Notes: generated from the letters alone by a model not told the origin. A stretch of 64,000 nt of DNA from Streptomyces bambusae (GCF_019400985.1 NZ_WTFF01000003.1:1-64000); one strand, 5' to 3'. Counted from the first letter of the stretch, positions 35,327 through 44,966 are shown. Translations and numbers: made by a program.

Positions 35327-36610
35327 ATGGTCCAGCCGTTGAGGTCGAAGAGTGGCAGCTCACCGTCGGGTGCTCCAGTGCCCGGCCGGGCCTGGCTGAT
35401 GCTGGCCCTGGCCACGATCGGTTTCGCCGTCAACTTCTGGGCGTGGGCGCTGCTGAGTCCCCTGGGCCCGCGGTTCAAGGACAGCCTCGACCTGTCGTCG
35501 TTCGAGCAGTCTCTGCTGGTGGCGGTGCCCGTCGTGGTCGGCTCCCTGGGGCGCATACCGGTGGGCGCGCTGACCGACCGGTTCGGCGGGCGGGTCATGT
35601 TCCCCATCGTGACGGCGACCACCATCATCCCGGTGCTCTACCTCGGCCTGGCCGGGCACTCCTCCCTCGCCGCACTGCTGATCGGCGGGTTCTTCCTCGG
35701 TATCGGCGGCACCGCGTTCGCCGTCGGTGTGCCGTTCGTCAACGCCTGGTTCCCGCCCGAGCGGCGCGGCCTTGCCATCGGCGTCTTCGGCGCCGGCATG
35801 GGCGGCACCGCGATCAGCGCCCTGACCACGGTGAAGCTGGTCGACGCGAACAGCATGGCGACTCCGTTCCTGATCACTGCCGCGGTGCTGGCCGTCTACG
35901 CCGTGGCCGCGGCGCTGCTGCTGCGCGACGCCCCCGGCCGTACCGTGCCGACCGAGCCGCTGGGACGCCGGCTGGCCGCCACTGCCCGGCTGGGCATCAC
36001 CTGGCAGGCATCCGCGCTCTACGCGGTGGCGTTCGGCGGCTACGTCGCCTTCTCCGTCTACCTGCCCACCTACCTCAAGACCGGCTACGGCCTGACCCAG
36101 GCGGACGCCGCGAACCGGATGGCCGGGTTCGTGCTCCTCGCGGTGGCGATGCGCCCGATCGGTGGCTGGCTGTCGGACCGGCTGGGCCCGGTCCGGGTGC
36201 TGGCCGGCTCTCTGGCCGTGGTCGTGGCCGGTGCGGTGGTGCAGTCGTTCACCCCGCCCCTGGCGCCGGTGGGTACCATCGCCTTCCTGTCCATGGCCGC
36301 CGCGCTCGGCGCGGGCAGCGGGGCGGTCTTCGCCCTGGTGGCCCTGCTGACCCCGGGCAGCCAGGTCGGCTCGGTCACCGGCGTGGTCGGCGCCGCCGGC
36401 GGACTGGGCGGCTTCCTGCCGCCGCTGGTCATGGGCTCCCTCTACGGGGAGTACGGAACGTACGCGGCCGGTCTCGCCCTGCTCGCGATCGTGGCCGCCG
36501 CGGCCCTGGCGTTCACCCTCACCGGGGTCCGCTCGGCCGTCCAGGGCGGCGACCGGACGCCGAGCACCGCCCGGGGACAGCAGCGCCGCACCGCCCACAC
36601 CACGGTGTGA
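35327..36610 (+). CDS. narK: NarK-type nitrate/nitrite transporter
   Basis: Major facilitator of 427 residues with twelve membrane helices. It shows the nitrate signature-like segments FFLGIGGTAFAVGVPFVNAW and the second Gly-rich segment GAAGGLGGFLPPLVMG, plus the loop RIPVGALTDRFGGR. It should import nitrate or exchange nitrate for nitrite for NarGHI. ATG 35327 has GAAAGGGG upstream; the frame is open to 35270 but without membrane character. A GGGACC-type box upstream links it with the nar operon about 17 kb away. Confidence 0.92.
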   Translation: MVQPLRSKSGSSPSGAPVPGRAWLMLALATIGFAVNFWAWALLSPLGPRFKDSLDLSSFEQSLLVAVPVVVGSLGRIPVGALTDRFGGRVMFPIVTATTIIPVLYLGLAGHSSLAALLIGGFFLGIGGTAFAVGVPFVNAWFPPERRGLAIGVFGAGMGGTAISALTTVKLVDANSMATPFLITAAVLAVYAVAAALLLRDAPGRTVPTEPLGRRLAATARLGITWQASALYAVAFGGYVAFSVYLPTYLKTGYGLTQADAANRMAGFVLLAVAMRPIGGWLSDRLGPVRVLAGSLAVVVAGAVVQSFTPPLAPVGTIAFLSMAAALGAGSGAVFALVALLTPGSQVGSVTGVVGAAGGLGGFLPPLVMGSLYGEYGTYAAGLALLAIVAAAALAFTLTGVRSAVQGGDRTPSTARGQQRRTAHTTV

Positions 36611-36768
36611 GAACGAGCCCGCTCATCGTGCGGCGGGCACGTCGTGCCGGTGGCCGCCCGTGTGCAGGTCGCCAGACCGCCTGCTAGCGTCGATTACGTG
36701 GGTTCCGACCATGTCGCCGCGGCGTCGCCCTGCTGGGCAGCCGTTGACCGGCGGAGGAACGGGATCAT

Positions 36769-38334
36769 ATGGCAGTCCACAGCTTCCGTATCGGGGCAGC
36801 AACTGCCGCGGCCGCTCTGGGCCTCCTTTCGGCGCCAGCCCCCGGTGCGGCGGGCGCCGCACCACCCCACGCCGCAACCACCGAAGTCGCCGGGCCCGGC
36901 ACGGCCGTCGCGTCACGCTTCGTGCCGGGTCCCTGTCCCAGGACGCCTGAGCCGATCGAAGCGCTGGCCACCGCCCGGTGCGGATTCCTGGAGGTCCCCG
37001 AGAACCGTGCCCGTCCCGGCGGCCGGACCGTCCGGCTGGCCGTCGCGGTCATCCCGGCCGCCTCGGCGAAACCCGCCCAGGATCCCGTGGTGTTCATGTC
37101 GGGCGGCCCCGGTGGCGAGACCTTCGACGACATCCCCTTCCTGGTCGGCTCCGGCCTGAACCGGGACCGCGACCTGATCGTCATGGCCCAGCGCGGCAAT
37201 CTCTACGACAAGCCCAACCTGGCCTGCCCGGAGCTGGACCGCTTCAACGCCGAGTCCGTGGGGCTCCCCTCCTACGCACCGCAGACGGAGCGGCTCATGC
37301 TCGACGCGGTGAAGCGGTGCCGGGCCCGCCTGACGGCCGACGGGACCGACCTGAGTGCCTACAACAGCACCGAGAACGCAGCCGACTTCGCCGACCTGCG
37401 CACGGCGCTCGGCATCAAGCAGTGGAACGTCTACGGCCACTCCTACGGCAGCGACCTGGCCATGACCTACCTGCGCCTGCACCCCCAGGGGATCCGCGCG
37501 GTGGCATTCGACTCCTTCACCCCTCCGCAGTCCGTCTCCCTGCCGTTCGCCTGGGCCGGCGCCCAGGAGGGCCTTGACCACCTCTACAAGGCCTGCGCGG
37601 CCGAGCCCCGCTGCCAGGGCCGCTATCCGGACCTCGCGCGCTCCCTGAACGAGCAGGTGCGCAAGCTGGAGGACCGGCCGCTGACGCTGAACGTCCGGCC
37701 GCCGCAGGGCGGAGACCCGGTGCAGGTCGTCCTCGACGGCGGCGCACTGGTGAACCTGCTGGTCGCCAAGGCGATCCCGTTCAAGGACGTCCCGGCGGCG
37801 ATCGACGAACTCGGCCGCGGACGCCCCGAGCGCTTCGCCCGCGCCCGCGCCGCCGGTTCGGTCCAGGTCACCGGCCAGACCGCCCACGGAATGACGAATT
37901 CGGTGGTGTGCAGCGAGTGGGTGCCGGACCACTCGCCGTCCGACGTGCTGGCCGCGGGCCGACGGGCCTTCCCCGGCTGGCCGGACCCGGTCCTGGCCCA
38001 GGCGCCCCAACTGGCCTTCCAGGACCAGGTGTGCCGCGTCTGGAACGTCCCCGACCGCACCGCCGTGCAGCGGGCGGCCCCGGTCAGCCCGGTGCCGACG
38101 CTCTTCCTCAACGGGACGTTCGACATGAAGACCGGGGCCAGCTGGGCGCAGAAGACGGCCCGTACGCTGCCCCGGTCGACCACCGTGCAGATCCCCGGCA
38201 TCGGGCACTGGGTGGTCCCGCAGTCGCCCTGCGCCCAGAAGGTGCTGGCGTCCTTCCTCACCCGTCCGGCCGCGCCCGACACCGGCTGCGTGGCGGGCCT
38301 CAAGTGGGAACCGTTCACGATCACCCCGAAGTGA
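36769..38334 (+). CDS. Secreted TAP-like alpha/beta hydrolase (tripeptidyl aminopeptidase family), copy 1
   Basis: Exported serine hydrolase of 521 residues. Signal peptide about 1-30; nucleophile elbow GHSYGS; acid in NGTFDMKTG; catalytic His in GIGHWV. The conserved C-terminal TAP-like segment is present. Oxyanion region is SGGPGG. GGAGG precedes ATG 36769. It is followed after 12 bp by a paralogue of very similar length, so the two form a tandem pair. Substrate is probably N-terminal peptides outside the cell. Confidence 0.88.
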   Translation: MAVHSFRIGAATAAAALGLLSAPAPGAAGAAPPHAATTEVAGPGTAVASRFVPGPCPRTPEPIEALATARCGFLEVPENRARPGGRTVRLAVAVIPAASAKPAQDPVVFMSGGPGGETFDDIPFLVGSGLNRDRDLIVMAQRGNLYDKPNLACPELDRFNAESVGLPSYAPQTERLMLDAVKRCRARLTADGTDLSAYNSTENAADFADLRTALGIKQWNVYGHSYGSDLAMTYLRLHPQGIRAVAFDSFTPPQSVSLPFAWAGAQEGLDHLYKACAAEPRCQGRYPDLARSLNEQVRKLEDRPLTLNVRPPQGGDPVQVVLDGGALVNLLVAKAIPFKDVPAAIDELGRGRPERFARARAAGSVQVTGQTAHGMTNSVVCSEWVPDHSPSDVLAAGRRAFPGWPDPVLAQAPQLAFQDQVCRVWNVPDRTAVQRAAPVSPVPTLFLNGTFDMKTGASWAQKTARTLPRSTTVQIPGIGHWVVPQSPCAQKVLASFLTRPAAPDTGCVAGLKWEPFTITPK

Positions 38335-38346
38335 CCGGGAGAGCAG

Positions 38347-39921
38347 ATGGCACGCCCACACGTACGACGCCTGCGCACCGGGTCGGCCGCAGCGGCGACC
38401 GGCATCCTCGTCACCGGCCTGCTCGCGGCGCCCGCGGGCGCGCAGGAGGAGACGCCCGGTGGAGCGAGCGGCACGGTCGCCCGCACCGTGGGCGACGCCC
38501 GCTACGAGCCGGGCCCCTGCCCCAAGACGGCAGAACCGATCGAGGCGCTGAAAGGGGCCCGCTGCGGAACGCTCACGGTCCCCGAGAACCGTGCCGAGCC
38601 CGACGGCCGGCAGATCACCCTCGGTGTCGCCATCGTGCCGGCGGCGGCCGCCGAGCCGAAACCCGACCCGATCGTATGGCTCGCCGGCGGCCCCGGCGAT
38701 GACGCCGTCGGGGAGGTGAAGATGGCGATCGACGGCGGCCTGAACCGCGACCGGGACGTCATCTTCATGTCCCAGCGCGGCACCTACTCGGCCGATCCGG
38801 ATGCCCTGTGCCCCGACATCGACGAGTTCAACGCCCGCGTGGTCGGCCTCGTCTACGACGCGCCGTCCACCGAACGCCTGCACGTCGAGGCCACCAAGGC
38901 CTGCCGCGACAAACTGGTGGGCAAGGGCATCGACCTCAGCGCCTACAACGACACCGAGAGCGCCGCCGACTACGACGACCTGCGCAAGGCGCTGGGCATC
39001 AAGCAGTGGAACCTGTACGGCATCTCCTACGGCACCCACCTGGCGCTGACCTACATGCGCCTGCACCCCGAAGGACTCCGCTCGGTGGGCCTCGACGGCA
39101 TCCTGCCACCGTCCAAGGGCGGGTCGGCCTCGACCTGGAGCAGCTTCAAGCAGGGCACGGACGGCCTGTTCAAAGCCTGCGCGGACCAGCCGGCGTGCAA
39201 CAAGCGCTATCCGAACCTGCCGGCCACCTTCGAGAAGCTCGTCAACGACCTCGAAGCCGAGCCGGTCACCACCACGGTCACGCTCCCCGGCAGCGACAAG
39301 CCGGTGAAGGTCGTGCTGGACGGCGGGACCCTGGTCAACTGGCTGACCTCCGCCACCCACACGGCGGAGGCCGTACCCCGCTCCCTCGACGAGCTGGCCA
39401 ACGGCAACCCGCAGCGGATCGCCCAGCAGTGGGCGGGCTGGAGGACCAACCCCAAGGGCATCGGAGTGACGTCGCACGGCCTCGTCTACGGCGTCTTCTG
39501 CAGCGAGTGGACGCCGTACGAGAGCGAGGAACAGGCGCTGCAGGGCGGACAGAAGGCGTACCCGTCGTTCCCCCGCTCGGTGCAGGCCCAGGCCCCGCTG
39601 CTCACCTTCCTCCGCCCGGACTGCGACGTCTGGGACATCCCCCCGGCGGCGCGCTCCATCCGGGACGTCACGCGCAGTGACATCCCCACCCTCGCCCTGT
39701 CGGGTGCGTTCGACGCCCAGACCGGCGCCGACAACGGCCCGTACGTCGCCCGCACCCTGAACCGCGCCACGGTCGTCACGATCCCCTACGAGCCCCACGT
39801 GGTGTTCGCCACCTCGAAGTGCGCCCAGGCCATCACCACCTCCTTCTTCGACACCCCGACCGCCCCGAACACCGCCTGCGTCAAGGACCTCAAGCCCCCG
39901 GAGTTCGAGATCGCTCCGTGA
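38347..39921 (+). CDS. Secreted TAP-like alpha/beta hydrolase, copy 2
   Basis: Paralogue of the previous gene (524 residues), sharing blocks such as EPIEAL, VPENRAEPDG, GIDLSAYN and LGIKQWN. Signal peptide about 1-34; nucleophile elbow GISYGT; acid in GAFDAQTG; catalytic His in YEPHVVF. The oxyanion region reads AGGPGD. Differences at the elbow and near the His imply a different specificity after duplication. The last 32 bp overlap the convergent GT87 gene on the other strand. Confidence 0.88.
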   Translation: MARPHVRRLRTGSAAAATGILVTGLLAAPAGAQEETPGGASGTVARTVGDARYEPGPCPKTAEPIEALKGARCGTLTVPENRAEPDGRQITLGVAIVPAAAAEPKPDPIVWLAGGPGDDAVGEVKMAIDGGLNRDRDVIFMSQRGTYSADPDALCPDIDEFNARVVGLVYDAPSTERLHVEATKACRDKLVGKGIDLSAYNDTESAADYDDLRKALGIKQWNLYGISYGTHLALTYMRLHPEGLRSVGLDGILPPSKGGSASTWSSFKQGTDGLFKACADQPACNKRYPNLPATFEKLVNDLEAEPVTTTVTLPGSDKPVKVVLDGGTLVNWLTSATHTAEAVPRSLDELANGNPQRIAQQWAGWRTNPKGIGVTSHGLVYGVFCSEWTPYESEEQALQGGQKAYPSFPRSVQAQAPLLTFLRPDCDVWDIPPAARSIRDVTRSDIPTLALSGAFDAQTGADNGPYVARTLNRATVVTIPYEPHVVFATSKCAQAITTSFFDTPTAPNTACVKDLKPPEFEIAP

Positions 39922-41305
39922 GCGCGTCGTAACCGTGCGACGGAGACGGACACGCCCCGGTACGCCGTCGCCGCGTCCACCACCGCGCGCACACCACGAC
40001 CCCGGCCGCCCCGTACGCAGCGGTCACCCCCGCCGTGCCGGTGACCGGGCCGGCGAGATACGCCACCGCACCGGCGAGGGCCACGCCGAGCCACTCCCAG
40101 CGGCCGTCCAGGGCGACGAGGGCGACCAGCAGCAGGGCGTACCAGGAGTAGCCGGGCGTCAGCAGCAGGAACGCCGTACCGAGGGTCAGCAATGCTCCAC
40201 ACCATGGGCGTTCGGGATCGCCGCGCCACCACACCGCCACCGGGACCACCGCCATGCACAGCACCACCGCGGGCAGCGCCCACGCGTCGGGCAGCACGAG
40301 CCGTACCAGCGCGTACCGCCCGCCCGCGCCTGCGCCGTCGTAGCCCTCCTCCCGGGTGTATCCGCCCAGGTAGCCGAGGACGGAACCCTCCGAGAGCAGG
40401 ACGTACGGCAGGTACGCCAGCGCCACCGTCGCCGCGACCGACAGCGTCACGGCCGCGATCGTGCGCGGACGCCGGATGCCGGACAGTGCCCCCGGCACAA
40501 GCACGGCCGGCAGCAGCTTGGCGGCGACCGCCAGGCCGAGCAGGACCCCGCCCCTGACGTGGTGGCGGCGTGTCACCAGGGCCAGCGCGCCGACCGACAG
40601 GAGCACGGCGAGGACGTCGACGTGGGCGTTGTTGACGGCTTCGACGGGGACCGCCGGGCACCAGGCCCACAGGGCGGCCTGGCGTGGATCCCCTCGCCGG
40701 CGCAGGACTGCGAGCAGGAGGCCGGTGACCGCCAGTGAGAGGAGCGCCGTTCCCGCTTGGAGCCCCTGGTGGCGGACGCCTTCCGGGGTGAGGGCGTGGA
40801 CGAGGAGGAACCAGCCCTCCGCCACCGGAGGGTAGATGGTGTGCACGGTGGGCCGGTTGATCCGGGTGCACCGGCCGTCGCCGAGCGGCGCGAGGTCCGC
40901 GTCGCCCCGCGCGCAGACCGCGGCGCCGGGGAAGAGCCAGCCGTCCCGGAGCCCGGCGAGTTTCGGGTCCGCGGGCGCGAGGTCGTACGGAGAGAGGCCG
41001 GCTGCCTGGACCCGGCCGTCCCACGCGTACCGGTAGGAGTCCGTGCTCGTACGCGGGGCCGCCACGAGTCCCGTGGCCGTCACCGCGAGCGCCCCGGCGA
41101 GGACGAGCGGGACGACGTGCCGGCGGGGCACGCGGCGCAGGGCGGCCACGGCCGCTGCGAACACCGCCCATCCACCCGCGTACCCCGCCAGGAAGCCGGT
41201 CCCGTGCGAGCCCGCGCCGAGCACGAGGGTGAGTGAGGCGGTCAGGGCCGAGACAAGGAGCACGGTGACGACGAGGGCGAGGGAGGGACGACGGTCGCGG
41301 GGCAT
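39890..41305 (-). CDS. Membrane glycosyltransferase, GT87-like mannosyltransferase
   Basis: Integral membrane protein of 471 residues with about eleven helices. It has the extracytoplasmic loop DSYRYAWDGRVQAAGLSPYDLAP containing acidic residues, a YPPVAEG segment and the VNNAHVDVLAVLL region, as in GT87/GT-C polyprenol-phosphate sugar transferases. It is divergent from the molybdopterin oxidoreductase gene over a 104-bp promoter region that contains TTTCGTAAGG. The acceptor is not predictable. Confidence 0.82.
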   Translation of the reverse strand: MPRDRRPSLALVVTVLLVSALTASLTLVLGAGSHGTGFLAGYAGGWAVFAAAVAALRRVPRRHVVPLVLAGALAVTATGLVAAPRTSTDSYRYAWDGRVQAAGLSPYDLAPADPKLAGLRDGWLFPGAAVCARGDADLAPLGDGRCTRINRPTVHTIYPPVAEGWFLLVHALTPEGVRHQGLQAGTALLSLAVTGLLLAVLRRRGDPRQAALWAWCPAVPVEAVNNAHVDVLAVLLSVGALALVTRRHHVRGGVLLGLAVAAKLLPAVLVPGALSGIRRPRTIAAVTLSVAATVALAYLPYVLLSEGSVLGYLGGYTREEGYDGAGAGGRYALVRLVLPDAWALPAVVLCMAVVPVAVWWRGDPERPWCGALLTLGTAFLLLTPGYSWYALLLVALVALDGRWEWLGVALAGAVAYLAGPVTGTAGVTAAYGAAGVVVCARWWTRRRRTGACPSPSHGYDALTERSRTPGA

Positions 41306-41363
41306 GGGCGCAGACTGGCACCGCGTGCGGCGGACGAGGAGGAGACCCGGCGGGGCGTTCGGG

Positions 41364-41373
41364 TTTCGTAAGG
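41364..41373 (+). promoter_or_regulatory. TTTCGTAAGG motif, copy 1
   Basis: Decamer TTTCGTAAGG lies 37 bp upstream of the molybdopterin oxidoreductase ATG and in the shared promoter of the GT87 gene. The identical decamer occurs in reverse at 45021-45030 before the GT2 gene. Confidence 0.45.
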
Positions 41374-41409
41374 TGTCGGAGCCTCCGCGCGCTCGCTCGC
41401 GGCGGTGTC

Positions 41410-42603
41410 ATGGACGGTATGACGTTCCGCATGCCCAGGCCGGCCCGGCTGCCGCGACCCGCCTTCCGGCTCCCGGCCGTCCGGCCGCCGGAGTTCACCG
41501 GGCGCCTTCACGACGCCACGACGGCGACCGCCATCGGGAGGTGGCTCGGCGCGGCGTTCGCCGTCTGCTTCGCGACCGGCCTCGTCAGCCACTACCTCCA
41601 ACACCCGCCGGACCGGCTCGCCGATCACCTGCCCGCCCGGCCGGTATGGGGATACACGCTCACCCAGGGCCTGCACGTCGCCACGGGCCTGGCGGCGATC
41701 GTGCTGCTGCTGGTCAAGCTGTGGGCGGTGTACCCCCGGCTGTTCGTGTGGCCGCCGGTGCGGTCCCTGCGGCACGCGCTGGAGCGGCTGTCCGTCGCGG
41801 TCCTCGTGGCTTCGGCCGTCTTCGAGGTGCTCACCGGGCTGCTCAACATCGTCGAGTGGTATCCGTGGCCCTTCGCCTTCGTCCCCGTCCACTTCGCCGT
41901 GGCCTGGGTGGTGACCGGTTCGATCCTGCTGCACATCGCGGTCAAGGCCCCCGAGATCAGGGACCACTGGGGCCGGCGTTCGGCGGGGACGCGCGCCCTG
42001 CCCGCCGAGGACGCCGCCGACCGCCGCTCGCTGCTGCTCGCCACGGGCGCGGCCGTCGGCGTGGTCACGCTGACGACCGTCGGACAGTCCTTCACCCCGC
42101 TCAAGGCGTTCGACCTGCTCGCGCCCCGGCACCCCGACCACGGCCCGCAGGGACTTCCGGTGAACCGGACCGCAGCCGCGGCAGGCGTCTCGCCGAGTGC
42201 TCTGGGGGAGTGGCGGCTGGAGGTCGCCGGGCCCCGTGCGTACGCCCTCACGCTCGACGCGCTGCGGGGGATGCCGCAGGCGACGGCGCGGCTGCCGATC
42301 GCGTGCGTCGAAGGCTGGAGCGTGGACGCCGACTGGGGCGGGGTACGGGTCCGGGACCTGGTCGCCCGGGCCGGCGGGCGTCCGGGCCGGGCCGCCGTAC
42401 GGGTGACATCGCTCGAGGTCAGCGGCGCGTACCGGGTGATGGAGATGGGCGCGGAGTACGCGGACGATCCGCTCACCCTGCTCGCCCTGAGCCTGAACGG
42501 CCGGCCGCTCACGCTCGACCACGGCTTCCCGGCCCGGATCATCGCGCCCAACCGGCCCGGAGTCCTCCAGACCAAGTGGGTCCACCGCCTGGAGGTGCTG
42601 TGA
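41410..42603 (+). CDS. Cytochrome b-anchored molybdopterin oxidoreductase (sulfite-oxidase-like)
   Basis: Protein of 397 residues. The first 190 residues contain four membrane helices with paired histidines (GLVSHYLQH, GLHVATG, PVHFAVAW, LLHIAVK) typical of di-heme cytochrome b561-like anchors. The remainder is a sulfite-oxidase-type molybdopterin domain with the molybdenum-ligand cysteine in IACVEGWS and the segments GVRVRDLV and LDHGFPARIIAPNRPG. Its donor or substrate is unknown; related enzymes reduce or oxidise S- and N-oxides. A second ATG at 41419 is possible. The next gene overlaps by four bases. Confidence 0.85.
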   Translation: MDGMTFRMPRPARLPRPAFRLPAVRPPEFTGRLHDATTATAIGRWLGAAFAVCFATGLVSHYLQHPPDRLADHLPARPVWGYTLTQGLHVATGLAAIVLLLVKLWAVYPRLFVWPPVRSLRHALERLSVAVLVASAVFEVLTGLLNIVEWYPWPFAFVPVHFAVAWVVTGSILLHIAVKAPEIRDHWGRRSAGTRALPAEDAADRRSLLLATGAAVGVVTLTTVGQSFTPLKAFDLLAPRHPDHGPQGLPVNRTAAAAGVSPSALGEWRLEVAGPRAYALTLDALRGMPQATARLPIACVEGWSVDADWGGVRVRDLVARAGGRPGRAAVRVTSLEVSGAYRVMEMGAEYADDPLTLLALSLNGRPLTLDHGFPARIIAPNRPGVLQTKWVHRLEVL

Positions 42604-43028
42604 GGACGGCGAACGGGCTGAGATACGCGGTCGGCGGCCTCGGCATCGTGCTGATCGGCGTCGGCACATGGCTGGTGGTGGCCGAGCCGGATCCGCTCGG
42701 GGTACTGGTGTGGCTGGCCGGTGCGCTCGTCCTGCACGACGGGATCCTCGCCCCGTCGGTGCTCGCCGTGGGGCTGCTTCTCGTGGGGCGACGCCGGCGC
42801 GGTGTGTGGCGGGGGGCGTTGCTCGTGGCGGGCAGCGTGGTCCTGCTGACGCTGCCGCTGCTCGTGCGGCCGGGGGCCCCGCCCAACCCGTCGGCGCTGC
42901 CCCTTCCCTACGGAAGGAATCTCGCGATCGTGCTGGCGGCCCTGGCAGCAGTGACGGCAGCGCTGATCGCCGTACGGCGATGGCGGGCACGGCGGCCCCG
43001 TCAGGGGCAGGCCACCGCGGGCGACTGA
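42600..43028 (+). CDS. Small integral membrane protein coupled to the molybdopterin oxidoreductase
   Basis: Protein of 142 residues with four membrane helices and a basic C-terminus (RRWRARRPRQG). The GTG start overlaps the preceding stop (GTGA), so it is co-translated and may be an accessory of the oxidoreductase. The 3' end overlaps the convergent methyltransferase gene by 28 bp. No family recognised. Confidence 0.75.
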   Translation: MRTANGLRYAVGGLGIVLIGVGTWLVVAEPDPLGVLVWLAGALVLHDGILAPSVLAVGLLLVGRRRRGVWRGALLVAGSVVLLTLPLLVRPGAPPNPSALPLPYGRNLAIVLAALAAVTAALIAVRRWRARRPRQGQATAGD

Positions 43029-43663
43029 GGTACGAGCGACAGGAAGGAGCGCCCCTCCAGGGCCCACTGCTCGCAGACCTCCCACCCCGAGCTGCACGCG
43101 TGGGCGGCCAGGGCGCGGGTGCCCACCCTGGCCCAGGGGAACGGCGCCCCCCGCCCGCCCCGGCCGTCGTCGACCCGTACCTCGCAGCGCTCGTCGACGT
43201 CCACGGGCGCACACTCGGCGATGACCCGCCCGGAACACGACACGACCTGTCGCAGTCGGTGGAGCAGGGCGGCCGGGTCGCCGCCGATCCCTATGTTGCC
43301 GTCGATCAGGAGCGCCGTGTCCCAGCGTCCCTCGGCGGGCAGCGGGTCGAAGACCGACCGGCGCAGGACCGCCGCGCCGAGCCGCGCGGTGCGGGCCACC
43401 GCTTCCGGGCTGATGTCGATGCCCAGCGCGCGCCGGCCTTCGGCGGCGAGGGCGGCGACGAGCCGCCCTGGTCCGCAGCCGATGTCGAGGACCGTGCCGC
43501 GGCAGCGGCCGAGTACGGAGCGGTCGGCGCGGTCCGGCGCCTCGCACCAGCGCTCGACCTCCAGGGGCAGGAGCCAGCCGTCGTGCCGGCGCAGGAAGAG
43601 CGGGCCCTTGCCGGTGCGCAGGGCGCAGCTGTACGGGTCTGCCGGCCACGTCGTGGTGGTCAA
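43001..43663 (-). CDS. SAM-dependent methyltransferase, class I
   Basis: Protein of 220 residues with the SAM-binding motif VLDIGCGPGRLVAAL, the acidic end of strand two in ALGIDISPEAV, and a LLIDGNIGIGGDPAALL segment. It starts with a TTG overlapping the stop of the DUF2064 gene (TTGA), so it is the last gene of a three-gene coupled operon with GT2 and DUF2064. The operon may add a sugar and methyl group to a lipid or metabolite; the substrate is not known. Confidence 0.83.
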   Translation of the reverse strand: MTTTTWPADPYSCALRTGKGPLFLRRHDGWLLPLEVERWCEAPDRADRSVLGRCRGTVLDIGCGPGRLVAALAAEGRRALGIDISPEAVARTARLGAAVLRRSVFDPLPAEGRWDTALLIDGNIGIGGDPAALLHRLRQVVSCSGRVIAECAPVDVDERCEVRVDDGRGGRGAPFPWARVGTRALAAHACSSGWEVCEQWALEGRSFLSLVPQSPAVACP

Positions 43664-44292
43664 CGGCCCGCTCCCGCCCTCGTGGTGGTCAACTCCGCGT
43701 ACCGGGCGGCGAAGCGGGTGTCCGGTGCCTCGGCCGCCACCTGCCGGGCGTCCGAGGCGGTGTCCACGTCCCGCAGGACCGGCAGGCGACCGATGCGCAG
43801 GCCGGCCGTCCGCAGGCGCGCGTGCTGGACGGCGCCGGTCTCGGGCGTCGACATGGGGACCCCGAGCAGCACAGAAGGGTCGGGACGGGCGAGACCCAGA
43901 GCCCAGAAGCCGCCGTCGGCGGCGGCCCCGAACCAGGCGTCGTGCTCGTCCCAGCGCAGGGCCGGGGCCAGCAGTGCCGGAGTGACCTGAGGGGTGTCCA
44001 TGCCGATGAGCAGGGCCGGCCCGGAGCAGGCGGCGAACGCGGCGGCCAGGCGGACGTCGAGCCCGCCACTCGCCTGGGGGACGATCTCGAAGCCCGGTGG
44101 AAGCCATGGGCCCGGCCGCCCGTCGAGCACGAGGACGTGCCGGTCCGCCGGGACGCACGTAGCGGCGGAGAGCGTGTCGGCGAGGGCCGCCTCGGCGAGC
44201 GCGGCGGCCTCCTCGGGGGTGAACGGGGGAGTGAGCCGGGTCTTCACCCGACCCGGCCGGGGTTCCTTGGCGATGACGAGGAGGGTGGTCAC
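43660..44292 (-). CDS. DUF2064 / TIGR04282-type glycosyltransferase-like protein
   Basis: Protein of 210 residues opening LLVIAKEPRPGRVKTRLTPP, the signature of the DUF2064 family of GT-A fold proteins related to nucleotidyl/glycosyl transferases, with LLIGMDTPQ and DGGFWALGL later. GTG 44292 overlaps the GT2 stop codon (GTGA). It is commonly coded next to a GT2 glycosyltransferase, as here. Confidence 0.88.
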   Translation of the reverse strand: MTTLLVIAKEPRPGRVKTRLTPPFTPEEAAALAEAALADTLSAATCVPADRHVLVLDGRPGPWLPPGFEIVPQASGGLDVRLAAAFAACSGPALLIGMDTPQVTPALLAPALRWDEHDAWFGAAADGGFWALGLARPDPSVLLGVPMSTPETGAVQHARLRTAGLRIGRLPVLRDVDTASDARQVAAEAPDTRFAARYAELTTTRAGAGR

Positions 44293-44966
44293 GGGCGGCC
44301 CCCGCCCACCGGCGCCGGCTCGTCGAGCACCTTGCGCATGTCGTGCACCGCCTGCCAGGTACCCCGCCAGGTGCCCGTGACCTTCGACCGGCCGGTGCGC
44401 GGCCGGTACGGCACGTCCACCTCGCGCACCCGCCAGCCGGCGTCGGCCGCCCGGACGACCATCTGGAGCGGGTAGCCGCTGCGCCGGTCGGAGAGGCCGA
44501 GGGCGAGCAGCGCCTCGCGGCGGGCCGCCCGCATGGGGCCGAGATCGTGGAGGCGCAGACCGGTGCGGCGGCGCAGCAGCCAGGACAGGGCGAGGTTCCC
44601 GGCCCGCGCGTGGGCCGGCCAGGCGCCGCGCTCGGTGGGGCGGCGCCGGCCCAGCAGGAGATCGGCGGAACCGTCGGCCACGGAGCCGACGAGTCCCGGC
44701 AGGAGGCCGGGGTCGAGGGAGGCGTCGCAGTCGCAGAAGCAGACGAACTCCGCGTCGGAAGCGAGCAGTCCGGCGTGGCAGGCAGCACCGAAGCCGCGCC
44801 TGGGCTCTCGCACCACGGTCGCACCGAGATCCGCCGCGATGCCGGCGGACCCGTCGCAGGAGCCGTTGTCGACGACGACCGCCCGCCAGCCGGAGGGGAT
44901 GCGGGACAGCACCCAGGGCAGGGCTTCGGCCTCGTCGAGACAGGGAAGGACCACGTCCACGGTCAT
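44289..44966 (-). CDS. Family 2 glycosyltransferase
   Basis: Protein of 225 residues, GT-A fold, with VDVVLPCLDEAEALPWVL at the N-terminus, the VVDNGSCDGSA nucleotide-binding loop and FCDCDASLDPGLL supplying the metal-binding acidic motif. It resembles dolichyl-phosphate-mannose/undecaprenyl-phosphate sugar transferases. ATG 44966 is chosen; a GTG nine bases upstream is possible. It is the first gene of the GT2-DUF2064-methyltransferase operon and diverges from the response regulator gene; the reversed TTTCGTAAGG motif is 55 bp upstream. Confidence 0.87.
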   Translation of the reverse strand: MTVDVVLPCLDEAEALPWVLSRIPSGWRAVVVDNGSCDGSAGIAADLGATVVREPRRGFGAACHAGLLASDAEFVCFCDCDASLDPGLLPGLVGSVADGSADLLLGRRRPTERGAWPAHARAGNLALSWLLRRRTGLRLHDLGPMRAARREALLALGLSDRRSGYPLQMVVRAADAGWRVREVDVPYRPRTGRSKVTGTWRGTWQAVHDMRKVLDEPAPVGGGRP

